A stretch of DNA of 64,000 bases from Flavobacteriaceae bacterium. GTDB lineage: Bacteria > Bacteroidota > Bacteroidia > Flavobacteriales > Flavobacteriaceae. The notes below the pieces were generated by a model. That model saw only the letters and a list, made by a program, of their open reading frames with translations. It ran no database searches and was not told where the DNA came from. A program made the translations under genes and the position numbers. The stretch lies in the NCBI GenBank assembly GCA_014075215.1, contig CP046177.1, positions 2,418,501-2,482,500 of the forward strand, read 5' to 3'. This document shows, piece by piece, positions 8,201 to 17,483 of this stretch (its first letter is position 1; each line of letters starts with the position of its first letter).

Positions 8201-9190
8201 TTGATTACCCACTTTTATACCAGTATTGATGAGTGACAGCTACTACCAGTCTATCAAATAGTCTTTCAGCGAAATAGCGTCTGTTGAGTTTATAGCAGAA
8301 CTCGTCAAGATAATTCTGCAAATATTTTCCTTTAATTTTATGGTAAATACCTAACAGAGTGCGTTTTGCATTACTTATGGCTATATGCACCGATTTTAGT
8401 GTGGTAATAGTGGTTTCTTTATTTGATTTTTCAGTAATGTGTACTTCCACATAATCACCTATGTCTACATAAGACGTGCTTTTGTCGCTAAAAACAATGC
8501 ATGTATCATCAAAATTACTATCAATAAGCGTGTTGACTTCTTCTTTTTTATGAGTATCCAAAACTTTCATTTTAAAATAACGACATTGTTTGGATTGTTT
8601 CCCAGTCTTTAAATCTTCTAAAGGTACAGACTCTGCCATTACCGCTACGTTAGATTGTTTTTGACTGCCTCTGCCTCTTTTAAGCTTTTGTCTGTCGGAT
8701 TCTTTTGTTGCCACAGTAAAGTAATCTTGATCAAACTCAATCATATCTTCAAGGTCGTATAAATTATCTCGTTTTCCCATAGCCGAACGTATTCTGTGCA
8801 TAAGAGACCATATAGTGGTATAACGTGTATGGTTGAGCTGACGTTGTAATTCGGCAGCAGAAATACCTTTTTTACTAAAAGTCATAAATGCCATAGCGAG
8901 ATACCAAGTACGAATAGGTAAATTGGAGTTCTCCATCATAGTACCGCTGCGTAGAGTAGTTCTAAAACCACAATAAGAACATTGCCACATCCATTTAGAC
9001 TTTAACCAATAGTGCTTTTTTGATTGACATTTTTTGCAAATGACTCCTTCTTTTGAACGAGCCAACTTCATATGTGATTTACAGGAAAACTCATCTGGAA
9101 ATTGTTCAATAAAATGTAGTAAATTCATAATTCTAAACTTTATATTAAGATACGAATTTTTAAATTAGTGGCATAATTAAGTGTAATCAA
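8201..9190 (-). mobile_element. IS1595-type insertion sequence (ends tentative)
   Basis: The element consists of the transposase gene and short flanks. The only end candidates I see are TTGATTAC followed by a CACTT-like tract, at 8201 on the plus strand and at 9190-9183 on the minus strand, imperfect by a two-base gap. No convincing target-site duplication was found, so the limits are approximate. Confidence 0.5.
8205..9128 (-). CDS. IS1595-family (ISXO2-like) transposase
   Basis: A 307-residue transposase with an N-terminal zinc ribbon (CKKCQSKKHYWLKSKWMWQC followed by SYCGF), the four cysteines of IS1595 enzymes. A DDE-type core follows: EFDQDYF near residue 135, VFSDKSTSYVDIG, HIAISNAKRTLLGIYHKIKG, and YLDEFCYKLNRRYF with the acidic residue near the end. 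It appears full length and uninterrupted, so it may still be active. It lies just upstream of the Phe/Tyr operon promoter and on the same strand, with about 125 bp between its stop and that promoter. Confidence 0.9.
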   Translation of the reverse strand: MNLLHFIEQFPDEFSCKSHMKLARSKEGVICKKCQSKKHYWLKSKWMWQCSYCGFRTTLRSGTMMENSNLPIRTWYLAMAFMTFSKKGISAAELQRQLNHTRYTTIWSLMHRIRSAMGKRDNLYDLEDMIEFDQDYFTVATKESDRQKLKRGRGSQKQSNVAVMAESVPLEDLKTGKQSKQCRYFKMKVLDTHKKEEVNTLIDSNFDDTCIVFSDKSTSYVDIGDYVEVHITEKSNKETTITTLKSVHIAISNAKRTLLGIYHKIKGKYLQNYLDEFCYKLNRRYFAERLFDRLVVAVTHQYWYKSG

Positions 9191-9253
9191 TTTTATATTT
9201 TTAATGGTTAGATAAAGTACTAATTTATTTTAAAATTCTTAAAGAAACTTATT

Positions 9254-9414
9254 GAACTCATTTAAACTTTTTCAATTTGCTAAAAAATTACTGTTTTCCG
9301 CTCTGTTTTTGTCTTTTTTTCCTTCCGTAGCGCTGCCTATGCAACTCAAAAAAGCTTTCAACATATCTAAAAACTTCTAATTTTCGTTTACATCCAAAAA
9401 GTTTAAATGAGTTC
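9254..9414. repeat. Miniature inverted-repeat element A, long copy
   Basis: The same perfect 19-bp inverted ends as the copy at 1739 (9254-9272 and 9396-9414) enclose about 123 bp. The inner flanks (CAATTTGCTAAAAA and AAAAACTTCTAATTTTCG) are shared with the short copy, which lacks the middle. There is no open frame. Size and structure resemble a MITE or REPIN. No cognate transposase with matching ends was identified in the window. Confidence 0.85.
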
Positions 9415-9578
9415 ATTATGTTCCATATTAAATCAACATAAATTTAGTGCAGGAAAGCAGGTAAGATTATATGAAAAAATAGAATATTCAGTAAACTAAA
9501 GTGTAAAATTCAGGCATTGTTAATAAAGTATACTTAGTTGATTATTTCTTTTTAACATTAGCATCATAATGGCTTCTT

Positions 9579-9959
9579 TTAATCTGTTAACGTTCTTTGA
9601 GTAACACTTTTGCTCTTTCTTCTTAATCGAGCTAAGAAATGTCTGAATAAACTATTGTAGCCTTCAACTGTAAAGGCCTCTGCTTTACTTGAAACATGTT
9701 TATTTTGAGGAATAATTTTTTGATATGCTTTCCAATGGTCGGTCATAATAGTACCTATGCTTTTGCTTTTAATTCCTTCCCATAACTGTTTTCTTGTTTC
9801 TCCAAACCTGTCACCAATAATGAAGCGGATAAACCTTTTTCCATGCCTATCAACAGCAATCCATATCCAACAGTAGTTTTTTTTTGAACGGATTAATTGC
9901 AGCCAGATTTTAATATGATAAAGTTCTTCCTGTTTCCGTAGAATAGAACAACAGATTTT
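9579..9959 (-). pseudogene. Remnant of an IS1-family transposase
   Basis: An open stretch of about 125 codons without a start directly follows the dnaN stop codon. It encodes the C-terminal part of an IS1-type transposase: SKKNYCWIWIAVDRHGKRF, GDRFGETRKQLWEGI, TIMTDHWKAYQKIIP, EGYNSLFRHFLARLRRKSK and a natural end at VTQRTLTD. The N-terminal zinc-finger/HTH half and the left end are missing. It lies in the same frame as dnaN, separated only by TAA, so the insertion or deletion ended exactly at the end of dnaN without harming it. Confidence 0.82.
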
Positions 9960-11075
9960 TTAATTATTCAACATCACAGGCATTACGAGCATCGTAATTT
10001 GCTCTCCTTCATCGGTTCCGTCAATTGGTGTTAAAATTCCGGCTCTGTTCGGCAGAGACATTTCAATAAGTATCTCGTCAGAGTTTAAATTGCTCAGCAT
10101 TTCACTTAAGAAGCGTGAGTTAAACCCTATTTGCATGTCATCTCCCTGGTATTCACAGCTTAAACGCTCATCGGCTTTATTGGAAAAATCCAGATCTTCA
10201 GCAGATACGTTTAGTTCGGTTCCTGCCATTTTTAAACGAATCTGATGCGTGGTTTTACTGGAGAAAATAGAGACACGTCTCACAGAATTTAGAAAAGAAG
10301 CTCTGTCTATGGTTAACTTATTGGGGTTTTCTTTTGGAATTACCGCTTCATAGTTAGGATATTTCCCGTCGATTAAACGGCAAACCAAAACAAAATGATC
10401 AAAAGTAAATTTAGCATTGGAGTCGTTATACTCAACTGTTACGTCGTCAGAATTTTCCAACACTCCTTTTAATAAATTTAAGGGTTTTTTAGGCATGATA
10501 AACTCTGCCGTTTCATCAGCAGAAACATCTGTTCGAGTATACTTTACCAATTTATGAGCATCGGTTGCCACAAACGTCAGGTATTCCGTACTGAACTGGA
10601 AGAAAACACCACTCATTACCGGACGCAGATCATCATTACCGGCCGCAAAAATGGTTTTGGAAATTGCTGTTGCCAATATATGAGAAGACATTATTGTTTT
10701 ACTCGGTGAAGGTAAGCTTACGGCTTTGGGAAACTCGTCTCCGTCAAAATAAGCCATATCATATTTACCCTGATCGGAGCTGATTTCGATGGTATGGTTA
10801 TCTCCTGTCCTAAATATCAGAGGCTGATCCGGAAATGTTTTTAATGTATCTAATAGTAAACGGGCAGATAAGGCAATCGTTCCCGAAGAATCGGACTCCA
10901 CCTCAATTACTGCACTCATCGTTGTTTCCAGATCAGAAGCAAAAACCTGTAAGGTATTTTCAGACAGTTCAAATAAAAAATTATCTAAAATCGGCAGGGT
11001 ATTATTACTGTTGATGACACCTCCTAAAACTTGTAACTGTTTTGATAATTGAGAGCTCGATACTATAAACTTCAT
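9960..11075 (-). CDS. dnaN: DNA polymerase III sliding clamp (beta subunit)
   Basis: A 371-residue beta clamp with three tandem clamp domains, full length for the family. It starts MKFIVSSSQLSKQLQVLGGV and ends with the typical MLVMPVML motif (LVMPV), so the C-terminus is complete despite the IS1 remnant next to it. It forms the ring that tethers the replicative polymerase and many repair factors to DNA. It is a single essential gene here, with no dnaA or recF beside it. Upstream is a foldback repeat and then a divergently transcribed gene. Confidence 0.97.
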   Translation of the reverse strand: MKFIVSSSQLSKQLQVLGGVINSNNTLPILDNFLFELSENTLQVFASDLETTMSAVIEVESDSSGTIALSARLLLDTLKTFPDQPLIFRTGDNHTIEISSDQGKYDMAYFDGDEFPKAVSLPSPSKTIMSSHILATAISKTIFAAGNDDLRPVMSGVFFQFSTEYLTFVATDAHKLVKYTRTDVSADETAEFIMPKKPLNLLKGVLENSDDVTVEYNDSNAKFTFDHFVLVCRLIDGKYPNYEAVIPKENPNKLTIDRASFLNSVRRVSIFSSKTTHQIRLKMAGTELNVSAEDLDFSNKADERLSCEYQGDDMQIGFNSRFLSEMLSNLNSDEILIEMSLPNRAGILTPIDGTDEGEQITMLVMPVMLNN

Positions 11076-11215
11076 GAAGTAGTATTTAAGGAAATTTAAC
11101 TACAAATATATCTTTAAATAAGTGATTTTAAAAAGATATTTATTAACAGATTTTGAGTATTGTTAATAGCAAAAACAGAAACGTTATAAAAATGTTAATG
11201 CTACCGGTTTGGCGG

Positions 11216-11395
11216 ATTAAACCCGGATGATGCATTAGAAAATCTATTACAGCTTGAAATCGTTTCAAAATATATCGCTCCGCTGCATTTTTAAAATGAA
11301 CCGTGGCAGTACTACGCTACATTTCAGAAAACGCTATATTTTATCACAATTTCAACCTTCATTACGAAGTTCTAATACATAATCCGGGTTAAAAT
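11216..11395. repeat. Foldback repeat element B
   Basis: AACCCGGATGATGCATTAGAA near the left end (11216-11240) is matched in reverse complement at 11370-11395 with two mismatches. The symmetry continues inward (TTGAAATCGTTTCAAAATATA at about 11252 against CGCTATATTTTATCACAATTTCAA at about 11332), giving a 180-bp hairpin-forming element with no gene. A solo end with two changes occurs at 17426-17450. It fills the intergenic space between dnaN and the PIG-L gene. Confidence 0.75.
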
Positions 11396-11426
11396 AGTAC
11401 ATTTGTTCACAACCAAATCGTTTTAT

Positions 11427-13946
11427 ATGAAGAAAAACAAATTGTTTATTTTTTCATTTTTGTTGATTACATCAACGGTATTTTCACAAAAACCGGATAA
11501 ACTTTCTTCAAATCAAATCTTTGAAAAATTACAAAAACTTAATTTCTTAGGTACTGCATTATACATAGCAGCTCACCCGGATGATGAGAATACTCGCCTG
11601 ATTGCTTATTTGGCAAATCATGAAAAAGCAAGGACAGGTTACTTATCATTAACACGCGGAGATGGCGGCCAGAATTTAATAGGCCCCGAAATAAGAGCAT
11701 TGTTGGGAGTCATTAGAACGCAGGAGTTACTGGCAGCAAGAGATATAGATGGGGGAGAGCAGTTATTTACGAGAGCAAATGACTTCGGATATTCCAAACA
11801 CCCTGACGAAACGTTCGCTATTTGGGATAAGGAAAAAGTGTTGGCTGATGTAGTATGGGCTATCAGGAAGTTTAAACCGGATGTTATCATTAACCGTTTT
11901 GATCACAGAACCCCCGGAAGTACTCACGGGCATCATACCGGGTCAGCCATGTTAAGCGTAGCGGCTTTTGATCTGGCGAGTGATAAAACAAAATATCCGG
12001 AGCAATTAAAATATACGGACATTTGGCAGCCTAAACGATTGTTTTTTAACACCTCCTGGTGGTTTTACGGAAGCCGGGAAAATTTTGAAAAGGCAAATAA
12101 AGAAAAGATGCTTTCTTTTGATGTGGGAGTCTACTACCCGTTAAAAGGATTATCTAATAATGAAGTTGCAGCTATGGCCAGTAGCCAACATCTATGCCAA
12201 GGATTCGGAAGGTTGACCACCAGGGGATCTCAGAAAGAATATATAGCGTTTTTAAAAGGAGATTTCCCAAAAGACCGGAGCGATATTTTTTCCGGGATCA
12301 ATACTACCTGGAACCGGATTGAAGGCGGAGGGGAAATCGGCGCCATTCTATATGATGTTGAACAAAGTTTTGATTTTACGACCCCATCCGGACACCTGCC
12401 ACGACTATTAGAAGCGTATCAAAAAATTCAATCACTAAAAGACACTTACTGGAGGGATATTAAATTAAAACAAATTACAGAAATCATAGAAGCCTGTGCG
12501 GGATGGTATTTGGAGGCTTCCGCAATGAGTTCAACAGCCATTCCAAATTCTGAGATAACCCTAAAAATAGAAGCGTTAAACAGAAGTAATTACACAGCCG
12601 TTTTACAATCAATTCGCATCTCACCGGGTAAAAAAATGATTACAAAAAATATTGAACTTAAAAACAATATCAGGCAAAATTTCCGGGAAACCATTACTCT
12701 GGGAAATATTCCTTATTCAGACCCTTATTGGCTAAAAAAAGAAGGTTCTCTAGGGATGTATACCGTACAGAATCAGCAATTGATCGGAAAGCCGGAGACC
12801 CTTGGGAAAGTAGCGGTTACGTTTAATTTAACTATGCTGGATCAAGAGATAAGCATTACAAAAGATATAGTATATCGCTATTCGAGAAGAGATAAGGGAG
12901 AAATTTACGAACCTTTTCAAATACTGCCCAAAGTAACTACTAAATTAAAAGATAAGGTGTTGATTTTTTCCGATACTACTCCAAAAACAGTTTCCGTAGC
13001 AGTGAAATCGGGAGCAAATGCTGTTCACGGAAAGCTCACCCTGAAAGGCCCAAAGGGTTGGAAAATAACTCCTGAATTCATAGATATAAATATTGCACAG
13101 AAGGGAGATGGGCAATTATTTGATTTTACGGTATTGCCATCCGGTAACATATTGGAAGGAAAACTGGAATCCTTTGTGTTGGTTGATGGAAAGAAATATA
13201 CGAAAGAACTGGTAGAAATCAATTATGACCATATCCCAAAACAATCTGTATTGCTAAATTCTGAAGCTAAGGTTGTTCGTTTGCATATTCGGAAAGCCGG
13301 TAATTATATTGGGTATATAAAAGGAGCGGGCGATGTAGTTCCTGAAAATTTAACGCAGATCGGATATACGGTTGTTACCATTGATCCGGATAGGATTGAC
13401 AGCGAAAACCTACATAAATTTGATGCTATTGTATTGGGAATCAGAGCATACAACACGATTGCTGCTCTGAAGTTTAAACAAAAATTTTTGTTAGCTTATG
13501 TAAAAAAAGGAGGAAATATGATTGTCCAATATAATACTAGCAGAAGAGTTGACGTAGGAGCTCCTTATGAATTAAACCTTTCCAGAGATCGGGTAACAGA
13601 CGAAAATGCAAAAGTGACGATTTTGGAAAAAAATCACTCGCTGCTGAATTTTCCAAATAAAATATCGGAGAATGATTTTAACGGTTGGGTACAGGAAAGA
13701 GGATTGTATTTCCCGAATCGATGGGGTAAAGCATATACATCGGTTTTATCTATGAGTGATAAAGGAGAATCTCCGAAACAAGGAAGCTTGTTAATAGCAA
13801 AGTATGGAAAAGGAAACTACATTTATACAGGGTTGAGCTTTTTTAGGCAATTGCCTGCAGGAATACCCGGAGCGTATAAGTTATTTGCAAATATGCTGTC
13901 CGCAGGTAAAGAACATATCAAAAAAGAAGAGCACATTAAAAACTGA
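11427..13946 (+). CDS. Large PIG-L family (LmbE-like) deacetylase, exported
   Basis: The frame is open from TTG 11403, but ATG 11427 gives a clean signal peptide (MKKNKLFIFSFLLITSTVFSQ) and is the better start, giving 839 residues. The N-terminal third is a PIG-L zinc deacetylase domain: AAHPDDENTRLIAY with the metal-binding His-Pro-Asp-Asp, and HGHHTGSAM for the third ligand. The rest is beta-rich and includes a glutamine-amidotransferase-like segment (VRLHIRKAGNYIGYIKGAGD, IVLGIRAYN). PIG-L enzymes remove acetyl groups from GlcNAc-type substrates; large secreted members with this layout are common in Bacteroidota, but their substrate is unknown. The next gene follows after 2 bases, so they are probably co-transcribed. 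Confidence 0.87.
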   Translation: MKKNKLFIFSFLLITSTVFSQKPDKLSSNQIFEKLQKLNFLGTALYIAAHPDDENTRLIAYLANHEKARTGYLSLTRGDGGQNLIGPEIRALLGVIRTQELLAARDIDGGEQLFTRANDFGYSKHPDETFAIWDKEKVLADVVWAIRKFKPDVIINRFDHRTPGSTHGHHTGSAMLSVAAFDLASDKTKYPEQLKYTDIWQPKRLFFNTSWWFYGSRENFEKANKEKMLSFDVGVYYPLKGLSNNEVAAMASSQHLCQGFGRLTTRGSQKEYIAFLKGDFPKDRSDIFSGINTTWNRIEGGGEIGAILYDVEQSFDFTTPSGHLPRLLEAYQKIQSLKDTYWRDIKLKQITEIIEACAGWYLEASAMSSTAIPNSEITLKIEALNRSNYTAVLQSIRISPGKKMITKNIELKNNIRQNFRETITLGNIPYSDPYWLKKEGSLGMYTVQNQQLIGKPETLGKVAVTFNLTMLDQEISITKDIVYRYSRRDKGEIYEPFQILPKVTTKLKDKVLIFSDTTPKTVSVAVKSGANAVHGKLTLKGPKGWKITPEFIDINIAQKGDGQLFDFTVLPSGNILEGKLESFVLVDGKKYTKELVEINYDHIPKQSVLLNSEAKVVRLHIRKAGNYIGYIKGAGDVVPENLTQIGYTVVTIDPDRIDSENLHKFDAIVLGIRAYNTIAALKFKQKFLLAYVKKGGNMIVQYNTSRRVDVGAPYELNLSRDRVTDENAKVTILEKNHSLLNFPNKISENDFNGWVQERGLYFPNRWGKAYTSVLSMSDKGESPKQGSLLIAKYGKGNYIYTGLSFFRQLPAGIPGAYKLFANMLSAGKEHIKKEEHIKN

Positions 13947-13948
13947 TC

Positions 13949-14533
13949 ATGCGCAAATTGTTTGTTTTAGGAATATTCTTTTTCTTCTATAATTGTTCCG
14001 AAGGTCAGATAATAGAAAAGTTAAACGAGGAAGAAAAGCGATTGTTAGAAACATTTAAAAGCCTATCGGATTCCGCAAGTTTAAAAATGACAACCGCTAC
14101 TGAACCCGGTGAGAAGCTTATGTTGTGTATTACTTTTATAAATAAAGCAACTGCCGGTGTGTTGACAAATCAAAAAGTGTTATTGTACCAGACAAACAAA
14201 AATGGTGCATACGAACCATCTGATCCCGAAGATCAGACGACTGCAAAAATAAAAGCTACAGGTTTTACGGATGAAAAAGGAAGACTTTTTGTAGAGACCA
14301 TACTTCCCGGCAGCTACGGTTCTTCCGGAGATAACAGACATATTCATATACAGGTATTCGATGCAAAACCGGAAGCCTACGATATTTTTTTCAAAGACTA
14401 TTTAAGTACTTCTCTGATGACTCGTTTTGCTTCCGGAAATAACGATCAGTTTTTTGTAGCAAAATTAAAATATACGGAAGCTGATGCACTTATTTGTTTT
14501 GTAGACATAAAAGTTAAAAACCAAAAAAACTAA
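13949..14533 (+). CDS. Intradiol dioxygenase-like lipoprotein
   Basis: A 194-residue lipoprotein (MRKLFVLGIFFFFYNC, lipobox cysteine at 16). The core resembles the beta-sandwich of intradiol ring-cleavage dioxygenases: NQKVLLYQTNKNGAY, GFTDEKGRLFVETILPGSYG and the HIHIQVF strand. In true dioxygenases the iron is held by two Tyr and two His. Here one Tyr in PGSYG and the HIH pair are visible; the second Tyr is not certain, so catalytic activity is unproven. It may instead be a carrier of the same fold. It lies 2 bp after the PIG-L gene and ahead of a symporter, as part of one operon. Confidence 0.72.
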   Translation: MRKLFVLGIFFFFYNCSEGQIIEKLNEEEKRLLETFKSLSDSASLKMTTATEPGEKLMLCITFINKATAGVLTNQKVLLYQTNKNGAYEPSDPEDQTTAKIKATGFTDEKGRLFVETILPGSYGSSGDNRHIHIQVFDAKPEAYDIFFKDYLSTSLMTRFASGNNDQFFVAKLKYTEADALICFVDIKVKNQKN

Positions 14534-14538
14534 CCAAC

Positions 14539-14649
14539 ATGCCGGAACAAAAATTACATTGGAAAAAAATGTATACTTTGGTTTTAATCATCAATCTTAT
14601 ATACATTCTCCTTTTTTATTTTATTACCAAATACTATTCAATTTTGTAA
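14539..14649 (+). CDS. Small single-span membrane protein preceding the symporter
   Basis: A 36-residue frame starting MPEQKLHWKKMYTLVLII with one hydrophobic helix (LVLIINLIYILLFYFIT) and a charged N-terminus. It lies 5 bp after the dioxygenase-like gene and 3 bp before the SSS symporter. The tight packing on both sides and the membrane character argue for a real gene. It may be a small partner of the symporter; this is inference. Confidence 0.65.
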   Translation: MPEQKLHWKKMYTLVLIINLIYILLFYFITKYYSIL

Positions 14650-14652
14650 AAG

Positions 14653-16329
14653 ATGACCGGAACCTTACATTATATTGATTGGATTGTATTGTCTGTCACC
14701 ATCGTATTTATTGTTGTTTACGGAATGTACAAAACCGGTATAAATAGTGGCGTAAAAGATTATATCAAAGGAGGAAATAATACCAAATGGTGGACGGTAG
14801 GTTTATCCGTAATGGCTACGCAGGCCAGCGCGATTACTTTTTTATCAACACCCGGGCAAGCATTTCATGACGGGATGGGCTTTGTACAATTTTATTTTGG
14901 CCTGCCTGTTGCTATGGTCATTATTTGCCTGGTATTTATCCCTATTTACTACAAACTCAACGTATATACGGCATATGAATATTTGGAAACCCGATTCGAC
15001 GTAAAAACCAGATCGCTTGCAGCTGTTTTATTTTTGGTTCAAAGAGGACTGGCAGCAGGAATTACTATTTATGCACCGGCAATTATTCTATCCTATGTAT
15101 TAGGATGGGATTTGGTAACCTTGAATATTTTCATCGGGTTATCCGTAATTTTTTATACGGTTTCCGGAGGTACAAAAGCCGTGAATGTAACCCAGAAGCA
15201 ACAAATGCTGATCATTTTTTCAGGGATGATCATTGCTTTTTACCTAATCATGCATTATATGCCGGAAGAAATTACCTTCGGAAAGGCACTGGATATTGCA
15301 GGCTCCGGTGATAAGATGAAAGTACTTGACTTTTCATTTGATTTACATAACCGATATACGGTTTGGACAGGGTTTTTAGGCGGTACTTTTTTAATGCTGT
15401 CTTATTTTGGAACCGATCAAAGCCAGGTACAAAGATACCTTTCCGGGAAATCTCTGCGAGAGAGCCAGTTAGGCTTACTCTTTAACGGATTGTTAAAAGT
15501 ACCCATGCAGTTTTTTATTTTACTGACAGGAGTGATGGTATTTGTATTTTATCAATTTAATGCATCTCCGCTAAATTTTAATCCAAAAGCAAATGAAGCC
15601 GTTATCAATTCGGCTTACTACGATGCTTATAAGGAGTTGGAAAACGAGCATGTTGAGATAGAGGATCAGAAGAGGAAGTTGCTTTTAGATGGGGTGCGGG
15701 ATAATGAAAGAGCACTCATTAAAGAGCTAAATGCCAAAGATAAAATAGTAAAAGAACAAGCCAGGGAAATTATTTTAAAAGCAAACCCCGATGTGGAAAC
15801 CAATGACAAAGATTATGTATTTATCCATTTTATTCTGACCACACTTCCTCGCGGTATTATCGGGTTATTGTTAGCTGTAATTTTGGCGGCGGCTATGTCG
15901 TCTACGGCGTCAGAGTTAAACGCCTTGGCAGCTACCACGACCATAGATATTTACAAACGAAATATTGCACAAGGCAAGAGTGAAACTCATTATGTATATG
16001 CTTCCAAATGGTTGACATTGGCCTGGGGTTTCCTTGCTATTCTCATCGCTTGTGTTGCAAATTTATTTGATAACCTCATTCAATTAGTCAATATCATCGG
16101 TTCGGTTTTTTACGGAAATGTATTGGGTATTTTCTTGTTGGCATTTTTTATCAAATATGTAAAAGGAACCTCCGTATTTATAGCAGCTATCATCACACAA
16201 TTGATCATATTTTATATTTACTATATAGACGTACTGCCTTATTTATGGTTAAATTTAATCGGATGTGTGATCGTTATGATCTCAGCTGTTTTTATTGAAT
16301 TGGTAACCAGAAAACCTTATAGTCCGTAA
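14653..16329 (+). CDS. Sodium:solute symporter (SSS family)
   Basis: A 558-residue protein with about 13 hydrophobic helices. The first half carries the SSS signature (GGNNTKWWTVGLSVMATQAS, SAITFLSTPGQAF, YTVSGGTKAVNVTQKQQ, SYFGTDQSQVQRYLSGKS). A charged helical insertion of about 70 residues (ENEHVEIEDQKRKLLLDGVR and beyond) separates the core from the last helices. It takes up a solute with Na+. The substrate cannot be told; the upstream PIG-L deacetylase suggests a sugar or amino sugar derivative. Its 3' end overlaps the convergent DUF2752 gene by 38 bp. Confidence 0.9.
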   Translation: MTGTLHYIDWIVLSVTIVFIVVYGMYKTGINSGVKDYIKGGNNTKWWTVGLSVMATQASAITFLSTPGQAFHDGMGFVQFYFGLPVAMVIICLVFIPIYYKLNVYTAYEYLETRFDVKTRSLAAVLFLVQRGLAAGITIYAPAIILSYVLGWDLVTLNIFIGLSVIFYTVSGGTKAVNVTQKQQMLIIFSGMIIAFYLIMHYMPEEITFGKALDIAGSGDKMKVLDFSFDLHNRYTVWTGFLGGTFLMLSYFGTDQSQVQRYLSGKSLRESQLGLLFNGLLKVPMQFFILLTGVMVFVFYQFNASPLNFNPKANEAVINSAYYDAYKELENEHVEIEDQKRKLLLDGVRDNERALIKELNAKDKIVKEQAREIILKANPDVETNDKDYVFIHFILTTLPRGIIGLLLAVILAAAMSSTASELNALAATTTIDIYKRNIAQGKSETHYVYASKWLTLAWGFLAILIACVANLFDNLIQLVNIIGSVFYGNVLGIFLLAFFIKYVKGTSVFIAAIITQLIIFYIYYIDVLPYLWLNLIGCVIVMISAVFIELVTRKPYSP

Positions 16330-16705
16330 TTGGAGCCAGTATGTGAAATGGAAAGATGTTTAGATTTCTTAATATCCAGAAAAGAACTATGATTCCAAAA
16401 ATAATATAAGGAGATTTAGGATGGTATATTAATTTATAAAACCTGTTTTTCGAATATAGAAATAAGCCGAATCCAAAAAACAAAGTGACAACCATTAATA
16501 TATTGTGCCTTATGGCTCCCATTATATTTAGATGCGTAAGATCGTGAATTGCTCTTTGTGATCCGCAACCGGGACAATATAAGTTTGTCATTTTATAAAA
16601 AGGACATTCGGGGAAAAAACGGATACTGTCAGGATCGAAAAAAAAATATAGAGATACTATTATTAGTAACAGTATCCCTATACTTAATTTTATAGTACGA
16701 CTCAT
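16292..16705 (-). CDS. DUF2752 membrane protein
   Basis: A 137-residue protein with three to four hydrophobic helices and the family motif CPFYKMTNLYCPGCGSQRAI, where the paired cysteines precede HDLTHLNIMGAIRHN. DUF2752 proteins are small inner membrane proteins of unknown function, in Bacteroidota often encoded after a CD225/dispanin gene, as here. Its ATG overlaps the stop of the upstream dispanin frame (TAATG), which indicates translational coupling. Because that upstream gene is frameshifted, translation of this gene may now be reduced. Confidence 0.85.
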   Translation of the reverse strand: MSRTIKLSIGILLLIIVSLYFFFDPDSIRFFPECPFYKMTNLYCPGCGSQRAIHDLTHLNIMGAIRHNILMVVTLFFGFGLFLYSKNRFYKLIYHPKSPYIIFGIIVLFWILRNLNIFPFHILAPITDYKVFWLPIQ

Positions 16706-16978
16706 TAATTAAAACCTCCCGTTCCCATTGCTGCAAACATGGCTGCAAAGAAAAGGAAATATAAAGCAATTATTACCAAGCTAACTACCGCTGATACAAA
16801 GCCCATATTTTGGCGTTTTTGGAAGCGGAAACGGCTTCTTCATATCGGCCCTCGGCATATAAGCCATTTACTTTTGCCGCATAGATAATACTTACAATTC
16901 CGGTAGGTATACAACATAAAATAGTGGTAAAATTGCAAATACCATGTAATTTTCGGGTCTGGATTGATGTTGTTCCAT
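16705..16978 (-). pseudogene. CD225/dispanin-family gene with two frameshifts
   Basis: From ATG 16978 the frame reads MEQHQSRPENYMVFAI and then stops early. Shifting one base gives ILCCIPTGIVSIIYAAKVNG and LYAEGRYEEAVSASKNAK, the conserved CD225 core. A second shift gives SAVVSLVIIALYFLFFAAMF and the natural end at FN-TAA. Both frame changes are needed to read the whole 90-residue two-helix membrane protein. The first lies in a T-rich run (GCAATTTTACC), which suggests slippage. Sequencing error is an alternative. Confidence 0.78.
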
Positions 16979-17121
16979 TGTATAGTTAAAAAATTAGTTA
17001 ATAATTATAAATATAAAAAAAATAAAAGATTAAAAGGTAGTAGCATCCGAAACTTTAGAAATAAGACCGTTTCATTGATAGAAGTTAGAAAATAAACACT
17101 TGATAATCAATACATTACATT

Positions 17122-17364
17122 TTAAAATTCTATGCTGGTTACATATAATAAAGAATCCTTATATATGCCACCATTACTATATATGCTACTCTCTATTAGC
17201 TCATTTTTTAATGTCATAAGTTTGTTTCCGCAACAAATTTCTTCAATAAACTTTACTTGAACTTCATTTTTGTTATTCAACAATTCATTATCATTACATG
17301 ATAACATACTGCTTAACACTAAAAGTGTGGTGCTCATTATTAGTGTCAATTTTGTTTTGTTCAT
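17122..17364 (-). CDS. Small hypothetical lipoprotein
   Basis: An 80-residue frame starting MNKTKLTLIMSTTLLVLSSM with a lipobox cysteine just after (SSMLSC), followed by an Asn/Glu-rich region with a Cys-Cys pair (FIEEICCGNKLM). I do not recognise the family. It is isolated, between the dispanin remnant and a solo copy of repeat B. It may be intact or the N-terminal part of a longer gene; no continuation is evident downstream. Confidence 0.6.
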   Translation of the reverse strand: MNKTKLTLIMSTTLLVLSSMLSCNDNELLNNKNEVQVKFIEEICCGNKLMTLKNELIESSIYSNGGIYKDSLLYVTSIEF

Positions 17365-17425
17365 AGTTTTAGCTTTATTATTAGATGTAAAAATTTCAAT
17401 TTGATTGTGTTAAATCAAAAAGAAT

Positions 17426-17450
17426 ATTAAACCCGAATGATGTATTAGAA
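17426..17450 (+). repeat. Solo end of repeat B
   Basis: This 25-bp stretch matches the left arm of the foldback element at 11216 with two base changes (AACCCGAATGATGTATTAGAA core). No inverted partner is seen nearby. It lies upstream of the alginate-regulon promoter at 17484. Confidence 0.7.
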
Positions 17451-17483
17451 AAACTAGATTTAGAAGTTATTTTTAAATAATAT

